Positions 8,541 through 20,500 of a stretch of DNA of 64,000 nucleotides are shown in pieces. The stretch covers positions 4,600,001-4,664,000 of the forward strand of contig NZ_CP071091.1 of NCBI RefSeq assembly GCF_017301635.1, read 5' to 3'. A program made the position numbers and the translations under genes. This stretch comes from Myxococcus landrumus. GTDB lineage: Bacteria; Myxococcota; Myxococcia; Myxococcales; Myxococcaceae. The notes beneath the pieces are model-generated. The model ran no database searches. It worked only from the letters and a program-made list of their open reading frames with translations, and had not been told where the DNA came from. Each line of letters opens with the position of its first letter. Position 1 is the first letter of the stretch.

Positions 8541-11500
8541 AGCGCTGCGGCGGCTTCCGAGTCTGAGTCCGGACCGGTGCGGCAGCCGGGGCTACGCTCT
8601 CGAGGCGTGCAGCGAGCGCCGCCGCCAGCTCGTTCAACGTCGGGTGGTTCAGCACGAAGACCGCGCCCACCGTCTGCCCCAGCTCCCGGCTCAGCCTCTG
8701 TGCCAGCCCCACCGCGCCCAGCGAGTCCAACCCCTGCGCCATCAACGGCTCGTCGTCGATGACCTGGCCTCCCGCCGGCAACCCCATCGACTCCGCCGCC
8801 GCTCGCCGCACCAGCGCCGCAAGCTCCGCCGCCGTCGGGCCACCTCGACCCTCCGCTCGCGACGCCTGCGTCTTCTCCGCGCTCCGCTTCGGACGGAAGC
8901 GCGACACCAGCGGCAACTCCAACTGGAGCCGACTCCAGTCCATCGGAGAGACGCACACCGTCCCCCTCTTCCCGGATGCCAGCAATTGCTCCAGCACTTC
9001 CGTGCCCAGCTCGTTGCTGATGCTCCCGAACCCTTCCGCCTCCGCCCTCTTGTACGCCTCCTGCTTCGCCGCCATTCCCCCTTCCGACCACGCCCCCCAC
9101 TGCACCGACAGCACCGGCTCTCCCGCTCCGGCCCACTTGTTCGCCAACGCGTCCAGTGTCGCGTTCGCCGCCGCGTAGCTCCCCTGTCCCGCCGAGCCAA
9201 ACGTCGCCGCCGCCGAGGAGAACAGCACCAGGAAGTCCTTCGGGGTGAACACCTCCCTCAGGTTCCTCGCTCCATCCACCTTCGCCCCGTACGCGACCTT
9301 CAGCTTCTCGCTCGACTGATTCGCCAGCGTCGCGTCCGTCAACACGCCAGCCGCGTGCACCACGCCCGCCACCTCCGGCCACCCCTCCCTCTCCACCCAC
9401 TCCTTCACCGCTCGCACGCTCTCCAGCCGCGACACGTCGCACGCGAGTCCCTTCACCTTCGCCTTCAGCTCCCCAGCAGCAGCCTCGCCCTTCCTCGACA
9501 GCAGAAGGAGATGCGTCGCGCCCCTCTCCACCAGCAGCTTCGCGGCCACCTGTCCCAGCGCGCCTTGGCCTCCGCTGATGACATACGTCCCGCCCTTCAC
9601 CTCCAGGCGCCCTGCGCCTCCCACCTCGCGGCTCCTCTTCAGGCGCGGCACCTTCACCACACCCTCCCCATCCACCGACACCTCGTCCTCCGCCTCCTCG
9701 CTCGCCGCCAGCTCCAACACGTTCCACAGCGCGCTCGTGGACTGCTCGATGCACCTGACGCGTAGCTCGGGCTGCTCCAGGCGCGCCGTTCGAGCCAGGC
9801 CCCACAGACCCGCGTCGCCTTCACTTCCCTTCGCCGTCACGAACACCAGTCGTTCAGCGGTCACGCTCTGGAGCAGCCTCAACCCCAGTGCCACGTCCTC
9901 CTCGCCGCCGCTCCCCCACAGCGCCACCGTCGCCCATTGCTGCTTCGCGAGTTCCTCCGTCCACGCCCCGGCCTCACTCCATCCCTCCGGCAGCGCTCCC
10001 TCCGGACGCTCTCGCGCGAGCAGGAGGCGAGGGCCACTCTTCCCAATCGACAGCCGCGACTCCGACGCCACCGTCACCCACTCCGTCTCGAACACACTCT
10101 CCTGGACTCGCGTCTCCGCGCTCGCCTGCCGGCACACCAGTCCCTCCAGCACCGCGTACACCTCGCCCGCGTCGCTGAAGAGCGTCACCGTTCCTTCCAC
10201 GCTCCGCGCACTGCTCGCGCTCATCCGTGCATAGGCCCACAGCTTCCGCGGCTGCTCCTCCACGGTGAACAGCCGCGCCCGCTGCACGCTGAACGGCAGG
10301 CACACTCCGCAGGTCTTCATCCCCCACATGCCCAGCAGTTGGATGCCCGCATCCAGCGTCGCCGGGTGGACCAACGTCAGGCCCCGGTCGACCACGGACT
10401 CGTGCGTGACCTCGACCCTCGCGAGCGCCTCTTCGTCACCCAGCCACAGCCCCTTCAGGTTGCGATAGCCACTTCCGAATCGCGCGCCGAGCCGCGACAT
10501 CGACTCGTACAACTCCGTCACATCCATCGGAGCGCAGCGTCCACGCACCGCTTCGACATCCACGTCGCCTTGGACCATATCGACGGCCCCGAGGACCCGT
10601 GTCGACTGGCAGCTCGCCACCACTTCCTTGAAGCCCTTGCGCTCGCTCTCCACGGTCCACTGACCGCCGGTGCCAACGCAGCGAACGAGGCCGGCCTCAC
10701 CGCTCGCGACCAGTGGCCTCGGCATCACCACCTCTTCGACTTCGACGCCGGGCGACTTGATGCCGTCACTGCCTTGCGCCAGCAGGGCCGCGCCTCCCAG
10801 CAACGTCAGGTGGCTCGCGGCGGGCACCAGCACCTGCTCTCCGAAGCGATGGTCATTCCACCGCTGCGACTGCTCGCCCTCCAACGCCACCACGAAGCCA
10901 GACGTGTCCTTGCGGCTCAGGAACGGATGCGGCAGCCGCCGCCACGGCAGGAACCGAGGCGTGTACGCCATGCGTGCCCGACGCTCCACGACCGCTCCCA
11001 CTCCCTCGTAGGACTCCAGCACCACGTGGGCGTTGGTTCCGCCGAAGCCGAACGACGAGACACCCGCGACGAGCGGCTTCCTGTCTCCTTCGCGCCCCAG
11101 GGGAATGGAGGTGTTCGGAATGACGGCGGAAAAACCCTCGAGGTCGATCTTCGGGTTCAGCGTCTTGAAGTGCACGTTGCCCGGAGCCTCGCGCTGCCGC
11201 AGCACCTCCACCGTCTTGATGAGCCCCGCGATGCCCGCGGCGCCCTCCAGGTGGCCGATGTTGCTCTTGATGGCGCCCAGCACCACCGGCTTCTCACGCC
11301 GCTCACCCAGCACGTTCTTGAGCGCTTCGACCTCGATGGGGTCGCCCAGAGACGTGCCCGTGCCGTGGCATTCCACGTAGTCCACGTCGCGGCCTTCGAG
11401 GCCCGCGACCTCCAGCGCCTGGCGGATGACCGCTTCCTGCGCCAGTCCGTTCGGCGCCGTCAGCGAGGCGCTCCGTCCATCCTGGTTCACCGCCGTGCCA

Positions 11501-14500
11501 CGAATCACCGCCAGCACCGGGTCGCCGGACGCGAGCGCATCGCTGAGGCGCTTGAGGACCACCGCCCCCACGCCCTCGCCACGGCAGTAACCATCCGCAG
11601 AGGAATCGAACGTCGCGCAGCGCCCCTCCGAGGACAGCATCTTCGCGGCGCAGCACCCCACGAAGGTCCGGTGGTGGAGCATGACGTTGACGCCCCCCAC
11701 GAGCGCCGTCGAACACACGCCGCTGCGCAGCTTCTCCACCGCCAGGTCCACCGCCACCAGCGACGATGAACACGCGGTATCCAGCGTCATGCTCGGCCCC
11801 GTCAGGCCCAGCAGGTACGAGATGCGATTCGACATGATGGAAGAAGAGACGCCGACCCCGAAGTAGGGGTTCTTCGCCTCGCTCTCGCCACTGACGACCA
11901 TCCAGTCCTGGTTGGCGACGCCCACGAAGACGCCCGTCGAGGAGCCTCGCAGGCTCTTCTTGTCGTAGCCCGCGTCGTGGAACGCCTCGTAGGCGACCTC
12001 AATCAACAAGCGTTGATGCGGGTCCATGACGCGTGCTTCCACCACGGGGATGCCGAAGAAGTCGGCGTCGAAGCTCTCGACCTCGCGCATGAAGGCGCCG
12101 CGCCGGGTGTAGCTACAGCCCGCCACGTCCGGGTCTGAGCTGTAGACCTCGTCGATGTCGAAGCGCGACGAGGGAATCTCGGTCACGCAGTCGCGCCCCT
12201 CCCGCAGCATTCGCCACAAATCCCCGGGTGAGCGGACGTCGCCCGGCATGCGGCACGCCGTTCCCACGATGGCGATAGGCTCCTCGGAGCGCTGCAACCG
12301 AGAACGGGGCGGTGCCGTCACCTGGGTCGTGCTCTCGACTCGAGCAGCAAGCGCCTTCGCCAGGTCGTTCAACGTCGGGTGGTTCAACACGAAGACCGCG
12401 CCCACCGTCTGCCCCAGCTCCCGGCTCAGCCTCTGTGCCAACCCCACCGCGCCCAGCGAGTCCAACCCCTGCGCCATCAACGGCTCGTCGTCGATGACCT
12501 GGCCTCCCGCAGGCAACCCCATCGACTCCGCCGCCGCTCGCCGCACCAGCGCCGCAAGCTCCGCCACCGTTGGGCCGCCTCGACCCTCCGCTCGCGACGC
12601 CAGCGTCTTCTCCGCGCTCCGCTTCGGACGGAAGCGCGACACCAGCGGCAACTCCAACTGGAGCCGACTCCAGTCCATCGGAGAGACGCACACCGTCCCC
12701 CTCTTCCCGGACGCCAGCAACTGCTCCAGCACTTCCGTGCCCAGCTCGTTGCTGATGCTCCCAAACCCTTCCGCTTCCGCGCGCTTGTACGCCTCCTTCG
12801 CCGCCGCCATTCCTCCTTCCGACCACGCTCCCCACTGCACCGACAGCACCGGCTCTCCCGCTCCGGCCCACTTGTTCGCCAACGCGTCCAGTGTCGCGTT
12901 CGCCGCCGCGTAGCTCCCCTGTCCCGCCGAGCCAAACGTCGCCGCCGCAGAGGAGAACAGCACCAGGAAGTCCTTCGGGGTGAACACCTCCCTCAGGTTC
13001 CTCGCTCCATCCACCTTCGCCCCGTACGCGACCTTCAGCTTCTCGCTCGACTGATTCGCCAGCGTCGCGTCCGTCAACACGCCGGCCGCGTGCACGACGC
13101 CCGCCACCTCCGGCCACCCCTCCCTCTCCACCCACGCCCGTGCCTCTCGCACGCTCTCCAGCCGCGACACGTCGCACGCGAGTCCCTTCACCTTCGCCTT
13201 CAGCTCCCCAGCAGCAGCCTCGCCCTTCCTCGACAGCAGCAGGAGATGCGTCGCGCCCCTCTCCACCAGCAGCTTCGCGGCCACCTGTCCCAGCGCGCCT
13301 TGGCCTCCGCTGATGACATACGTCCCGCCCTTCACCTCCAGGCGCCCCGCACCTCCCACTTCACTGCTCCTCCTCAGGCGCGGCACCTTCACCACGCCCT
13401 CCCCATCCACCGACACCTCGTCCTCCGCCTCCTCGCTCGCCGCGAGCTCCAGCACCTTCCCCACCGCGCTCACGGACTGCTCGATGCACCTGACGCGCAG
13501 CTCCGACTGCTCCAGGCGCGCCGTCCTCGCCAGGCCCCACAGCCCCGCGTCTCCGTCTCTCCCCTTCGCCGTCACGAACACCACTCGCTCGGTGTTCGCG
13601 CGCTGGAGCAGCTTGAGCCCCAGCGCCACATCCTCCTCACCGCCGCCGCCCCATAGCGCCACCGTCGCCCACCGCTGTGCCGCCAGTTCCTCCGTCCACA
13701 CCCCGGCTTCACGCCATCCCTCGGGCAACGCTCCTTCCGGACGCTCTCGAGAGAGCAGCAAGTGCTTGCCGCCAGCCGCCGCGAGCCCCGCCATGAGCGG
13801 AGTGGTCACCCACTCCGTCTCGAACACGCTCTCCTGGACTCGTGACTCCGCACTCGCCTGCCGGCACACCAGTCCCTCCAGCACCGCGTACACCTCGCCC
13901 GCGTCGCTGAAGAGCGTCACGGTCCCTTCCACGCTCCGCGCGCTGCTCGCGCTCACCCTCGCGTAGGCCCACAGTGCGCGCGGTTGCTCCTCCATCGTGA
14001 ACAGCCGCGCCCGCTGCACGTTGAACGGCAGGCACACCCCGCAGGTCTTCATCCCCCACATGCCCAGCAGTTGGATGCCCGCATCCAGCGTGGCCGGATG
14101 CACCAACGTCAGGCCCCGGTCGACCACGGACTCGTGCGTGACCTCGACCTTCGCGAGCGCCTCTTCCTCACCCAGCCACAGCGCCGCCAGGTTCCGATAG
14201 CCGCGTCCGAACTGTGCGCCCATCCGGGAGAGCACGCCGTACAGCGCATCCACATCCGCCGGGACGCAACGGCCGCGGACAGCCTCCAGGTCCAACGCCT
14301 CGCGCACCGCATCCGTACGGCTCAGGACACGGGTCGCACGGCAGCTCGCGACCATCTCGCTGCGGCCGTCACTCTCTTCCTGCACGCTCCACTGGCCACC
14401 GTTGGCCACACACCGCACCACCCGACTCGCTCCGCTCACCACCAGCGGACGAGGCATCACGACGTCCTGGACCTCCACCCCCACCGCATGGGCGGCATCA

Positions 14501-17500
14501 CGGCCTTGCTGAAGCAGGGCCGCGCCTCCCAGCAACGTCAGGTGGCTCGCGGCGGGCACGAGGACTCGCTCGGCGATGCGGTGGTCATTCCAGCGCTCCG
14601 CCTGCTCACCCTCCAGTGTCACCACGAAGCCGGATGCATCCTTGCGGCTCAGGAACGGATGCGGCAGCTGCCGCCACGGCAGGAACCGAGGCGAGTACTC
14701 CGCACGAGGCCGCGCCTCCGCGGCCACAGTGCTCGCCGCGCCCGCATAGGACTGAAGCACCACGTGGGCGTTGGTTCCGCCAAAGCCGAACGACGAGACA
14801 CCCGCGACGAGCGGCCTCGGGTCTCCCGCCGCCCCCAACGCCGTGGCCCCCGTCGGGATGACGGCCGAGAAACCCTCCAGGTCGATCTTCGGGTTCAGCG
14901 TCTTGAAGTGCACGTTGCCCGGGGCCTCCCGGCGACGCAGCACCTCCACCGCCTTGATGAGCCCCACCACTCCGGCCGCGCCTTCCAGGTGGCCGATGTT
15001 GCTCTTGATGGCGCCCAGCACCACCGGCTTCTCGCGCCGCTCCCCCAGCACGCTCTTGAGCGCCCCGACCTCGATAGGGTCGCCCAGCGACGTGCCCGTG
15101 CCGTGGCACTCCACGTAGTCCACATCGCGGCCTTCGAGCCCCGCGACCTCCAGTGCCTGGCGGATGACCGCCTCTTGCGCCAGCCCGTTCGGCGCCGTCA
15201 GCGAGGCACTCCGTCCATCCTGGTTCACCGCCGTGCCGCGAATCACCGCCAGCACCGGGTCGCCCGCCGCGAGCGCATCGCTGAGGCGCTTGAGGACAAT
15301 CGCTCCCACGCCCTCGCCACGACAGTAGCCGTCCGCCGCCGCGTCGAACGTCGCACAGCGTCCCACGGGAGAGAGCGCCTTCGTCGCACAGGCACTCACG
15401 AACATCCGGTGGTGCAACATCACGTTGACGCCACCGACGAGCGCCATGGAGCAGATGTCACCGCGCAGCTTCTCCACCGCCAGGTCCACCGCCACCAGCG
15501 ACGATGAGCAGGCCGTGTCGAGCGTCATGCTCGGGCCCGTCAGGCCGAGCAGGTACGAGATGCGGTTGGAGGCAATCGACCCGGAGACACCCGCGCCGAA
15601 ATGCGGGCTGTGGGCTTCGTGGTCCCGCCCCATCGTGGTCCAGTCATCGTTGGCCAATCCGATGTGGACACTCGTCGCCGAGCCTCGCAGACGTTTCTTG
15701 TCGTAGCCCGCGTCCTGGAACGCCTCATAGGCGACCTCCAGCAACAAGCGCTGCTGCGGGTCCATGGCCCGGGCTTCCGCGACGGAGATGCCGAAGAAGT
15801 CATGGTCGAAGTGCTCGACCCCCTTCATGAAGGCGCCGCGCCGCGTGTAGCTGCGGCCCGCGACGTCGGGGTTCGCATCGAACACCTCGTCGATGTCGAA
15901 GCGCGACACCGGGATGTCGCCCACGCAGTCGGTTCCGGCCAACAACATCTTCCACAGCGCGTCGGGCGACCGGACATCGCCAGGCAGGCGGCAGGCCCGG
16001 CCCACGATGGCAATCGGCTCCGCGCTCGAGTCCGCGGCAGGCGGTGGCAGGAGGTCCCGCAGGAGGCGGGCGGCGATGGGCTCCGAGTGCTTGTTCAGCA
16101 GGTTGAAGTGATGGCCTTCGCTCCGGATGAGCTCCATCCCCGGGCACATCACCCGGCAGCGCTCCAACACGGAGGCGTCGTCCTGGAAGGACCGCGAGGC
16201 CTCACGCATCATCTCCGACTGCCGCTCGAGGGGCGGAATCGCGCTCTGGAAGACGATGACAGGCGACCGGACGGAGCCCGAGGGCGTGTAGTGCTCCATC
16301 AGCTTCTCGAACGGCGCGGGGGCCTCCGGCGCCACGAACGGAGGCATGTGCCGAGGGTCGAGCATCACGATGCGCCCCAGCTTGCCCTCGCGCTCGAGCT
16401 GCAAGCCCATCTCGAACGCAACCGCCGCGCCGAAGGACAGACCGCCGACGGAGTACTTCTCGCTCGGGGCGGTGGCCTCCATGGACGCACGCAGCGCCGC
16501 GGCGATTCCCTCCAGGTTCGTCTGAGCGGGGTCGATGACCGCGGGAATGCCAGGCATCGCGGCGTAGACCGGCGTCGGCAGGACCGCGGCCAGGGGCCCG
16601 AAGGTCTTCTCGACAGTCCCCATGACACCGCCGACGAGGAAGAGCGGCGTCCCCGTCGTGTGCCCGTTCAGCAGCGTCCACATGCCGCTCGCGCCCGCGA
16701 CGGGCTCGGGCTTGACCTGGAGCTGTTCAAACAGGTGCTGGGCGACGTCCTCCTCGGTGGGGAAGTTGAAGGCGAAGTGGACGGGCAGCTTCACCGAGTC
16801 CGGGAGTCGTGAGAGCAACTGCCGGCGGAACTGCACCAGGTCCAGCGAGGAGAACCCCGCTTCCATGAACGAGCGGTTCGCATCCACCGCGCCGTTGGGG
16901 ATGAACTGGAGGACGCAGTCGCGCACCAGTTGTTGCAGCGCCGGACGGCTCCAGGTCTGCCGCTTCGCCGAACCACCTCCCTGGGCCAACAACTCGAACC
17001 GGGTGCTCTTGAGGATCAGCCGGCTCCAATCAATCGGAGAAGCGCACACCGTCCCCCGCTTTCCAGCCACCAGCAACCGCTCCAGCACTTCCGTTCCGAG
17101 CTCGTTGCTGATGCTCCCGAAGCCCTCCGCCTCGGCGCGCTTGTACGCCTCCTTCGCCGCCGCCATTCCTCCTTCCGACCACGCTCCCCACTGCACCGAC
17201 AGCACCGGCTCTCCCGCTCCGGCCCACTTGTTCGCCAGTGCATCCAACGTCGCGTTCGCCGCCGCGTAGCTGCCTTGTCCCGCCGAGCCGAACGTCGCCG
17301 CCATCGACGAGAACAGCACCAGGAAGTCCCTCGGGGCGAACACCTCCCTCAGGTTCCTCGCCCCATCCACCTTCGCCCCGTACGCGGCCTTCAGCTTCTC
17401 GCTCGACTGATTCGCCAGCGTCCCGTCCGTCAACATGCCGGCCGCGTGCACCACGCCCACCACTTCCGGCCAGCCCTCCTTCTCCACCCACCTCCGAGCC

Positions 17501-20500
17501 TCGCGCACGCTCGCCAGCCGCGACACGTCGCACGCCAGCCCCGCGACCTTCGCCTTCAACTCGTCCGCCGCTGCCTCGCCCTTCCTCGACAACAGCAGGA
17601 CGTGTGTCGCGCCCCTCTCGACCAGCAGCTTCGCCGCCACCTTGCCCAGCGCGCCTTGGCCTCCGCTGATCACATACGTCCCATCCCCCTTCACCTCCAG
17701 CCGGCCCGTGCTTGCCAGCTCACTGCTCCGCCTCAGACGTGGCACGCGCACCACGCCCTCCGCATCCACCGACACCTCCTCCTCCACCTCCTCGCCCGCC
17801 GCGAGCTCCAGCACCTTCCCCACCGCGCTCACGGACTGCTCGATGCACCTGACGCGGAGCTCCGACTGCTCCAGGCGCGCCGTCCTCGCCAGGCCCCACA
17901 GGCCCGCGTCCCCTTCGCTCCCCTTCCCCGTCACGAACACCACGCGCTCGGCGTTCGCGTGCTGGAGCAGCTCGAGCCCCAACGCCACATCCTCCTCGCC
18001 GCCACTCCCCCACAGCGCCACCGTCGCCCATCGCTGCTTCGCGAGCTCCTCCGTCCACGCCCCGGCCTCGCTCCATCCCTCCGGCAGCGCGCCCTCCGGA
18101 CGCTCTCGCGAGAGCAGCAGGTGCTTGCCACCGGACACGGAGAGCCCCGTCACGGGCGGCGTGGGCATCCACGTGGTCTCGTACACGCAGGTGGCGGCGG
18201 AGACCTTCTCCACCACGGACGCGGCCTTGGCGCTCGAGAACTTCGACGCCGGCTTGCCCCAGCCCAGCGGCACGTTGCGGAACAACCGAGGGCCCGGCCT
18301 CCAACGGCGTGCCTGAATCGACGCGACCCAACGCGGCCCTTCCGCCCCCACAATCTTCTTCGCCAGGTTGAGCAAGGTCGTTCCCGGCCCCACCTCCACG
18401 ACGGTCCGCGCGCCCGCGCCCTCGGACCACGCGGTCTCCACCGCGCGCAGGAAGCGCACCGGCTGCATGAGCTGCTCGGCCCAGTACTCCGCCGTGCGCA
18501 GCCGCTCCGTCTCCACCTGCCCGGTCAGCGTCGAGATGAACCGCACATCCCGAGGCGCCTTGAGCTCCACGCCCTCGAGCTTCCGCCGGAACGCCTCCGC
18601 CGCGGGCGCCATCATCGGCGAGTGGAACGCATGCGACACGGCCAGCATCGTGTGCTTCGAGTCGAACGCCTCGGTGACGAAGCGGCTCAGGACCTCCATC
18701 GGTCCCGCCACGACCGTCGAGCCCCGCTCGTTCTCCGCGGCCACCACCAACTCCGCGGGCAGCAGCGGAAGGACCTGCTCCGTCGCGGCCTTCACCGACG
18801 CCATGCCGCCGCGCGGGCACTCCGACATGAGCCGGCCACGCAGCGCGGCCAGCTCCAGCGCCTCCTCCGGTGTCATCACACCCGCGACGACCGCCGCCGC
18901 GAACTCGCCCACCGAGTGGCCCAGCACCGCCTCCGGACGCAGCCCTCGCGCCCGCCACATCTCCACCTGCGCCAGTTGCAGGGCCACGAGCGCCGGCTGC
19001 TGGTACTGCGTCTCCGTCACCCACTGCGCGATGTCCTTCTCGTCGGCGAGCAGCAGCTTCAGCAGCGGCACCTCCACCTTCGACTCCAGCACCGCCGCGT
19101 ACCGGTCCAGCGCCGCCCGGAAGACGGCGTTGGCCTCGTACAGCCCCCGCGCGGATCCCACCGTCAGCGAGCCCTGCCCCGTGAACATCCAGAGGGCGCT
19201 GGGGGGCGCGACCTCCTGCTTCGACGCGGGCTCCTCCCAGGACTCGAGCACGACGTGGGAGTTGGTGCCGCCATACCCGAACGACGAGACACCCGCGATG
19301 AGGGGCCTGCGCTCACCCGTCCCACCCAGCGCCGTCGGCCGCGTCGGGATGACGGCCGCGAAACCATCCAGGTCGATCTTCGGGTTCAGCGTCTTGAAGT
19401 GCACGTTGCCCGGAGCCTCACGGCGACGCAGCACCTCCATCGCCTTGATGAGCCCCACCACACCGGCCGCGCCTTCCAGATGCCCGATGTTGCTCTTGAT
19501 GGCGCCCAGCACCACCGGCTTCTCACGGCGCTCGCCCAGCACGTTCTTGAGCGCCTCGACTTCGATGGGGTCGCCCAGCGACGTGCCCGTGCCGTGGCAT
19601 TCCACGTAGTCCACGTCGCGGCCCTCCAGGCCCGCGATGTCCAGCGCCTGGCGGATGACCGCCTCTTGCGCCAGTCCGTTCGGCGCCGTCAGTGAGGCGC
19701 TCCGTCCATCCTGGTTCACCGCCGTGCCGCGAATCACCGCCAGCACCGGGTCGCCGTCCGCGCGGGCATCACTGAGACGCTTGAGCACGACGACGCCCAC
19801 ACCCTCGCCTCGCGCGATGCCGTTGGCGGCGCTGTCGAAGGTGGCGCAGCGGCTGTCCACCGACAGCATGCGCGCCTGACACGTCATCACGTAGGGCGTG
19901 GCGCACAGAATCATGTTGGCGCCGCCGGCCAGGGCCATGCGACAGGCGCCGCTGCGCAGCTTGGTGACCGCGGCATCCACCGCGACCAGGGACGACGAAC
20001 AGGCCGTGTCGACCGTCATGCTCGGACCCGCGAGGTCGAGCGCGAAGGAGATGCGGTTGGACGAGATGGACGGCGCCGACCCTGTTCCCGCGTAGTCGGT
20101 GATGTGGTCGAAGTCCGTCATCCAGTCGTAGTTCATCTGCCCGATGAACACGCCCGTGGACGACCCGCGCAGACGCGCCTTGTCGTAGCCCGCGGCATGG
20201 AGGGCCTCATAGGCGACCTCCAGCAACATGCGCTGCTGCGGGTCCATGGCGCGCGCCTCCGCCACCGGGATGCCGAAGAAGTCGTGGTCGAAGCTCTCGA
20301 CCTCGCTCATGAAGGCGCCGCGCCGGGTGTAGCTGCGCCCCACCGCGTTCGGGTTGGCGTCGAACACGTCATCGATGTCGAAGCGCGACGCGGGGACCTC
20401 CGTCACGCAGTTCGTCCCGCCCAGCAACATCTCCCACAGGTCATCCGGCGTCTGGACGTCCCCCGGCAGACGGCACGCCCGCGCGACGATGGCGATGGGC

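Noticed and set aside
5020..17690. Regularly spaced long repeats considered as mobile elements
   Set aside because: They lie in frame within PKS modules and encode KR and ACP domains, so they are module duplications, not insertions.
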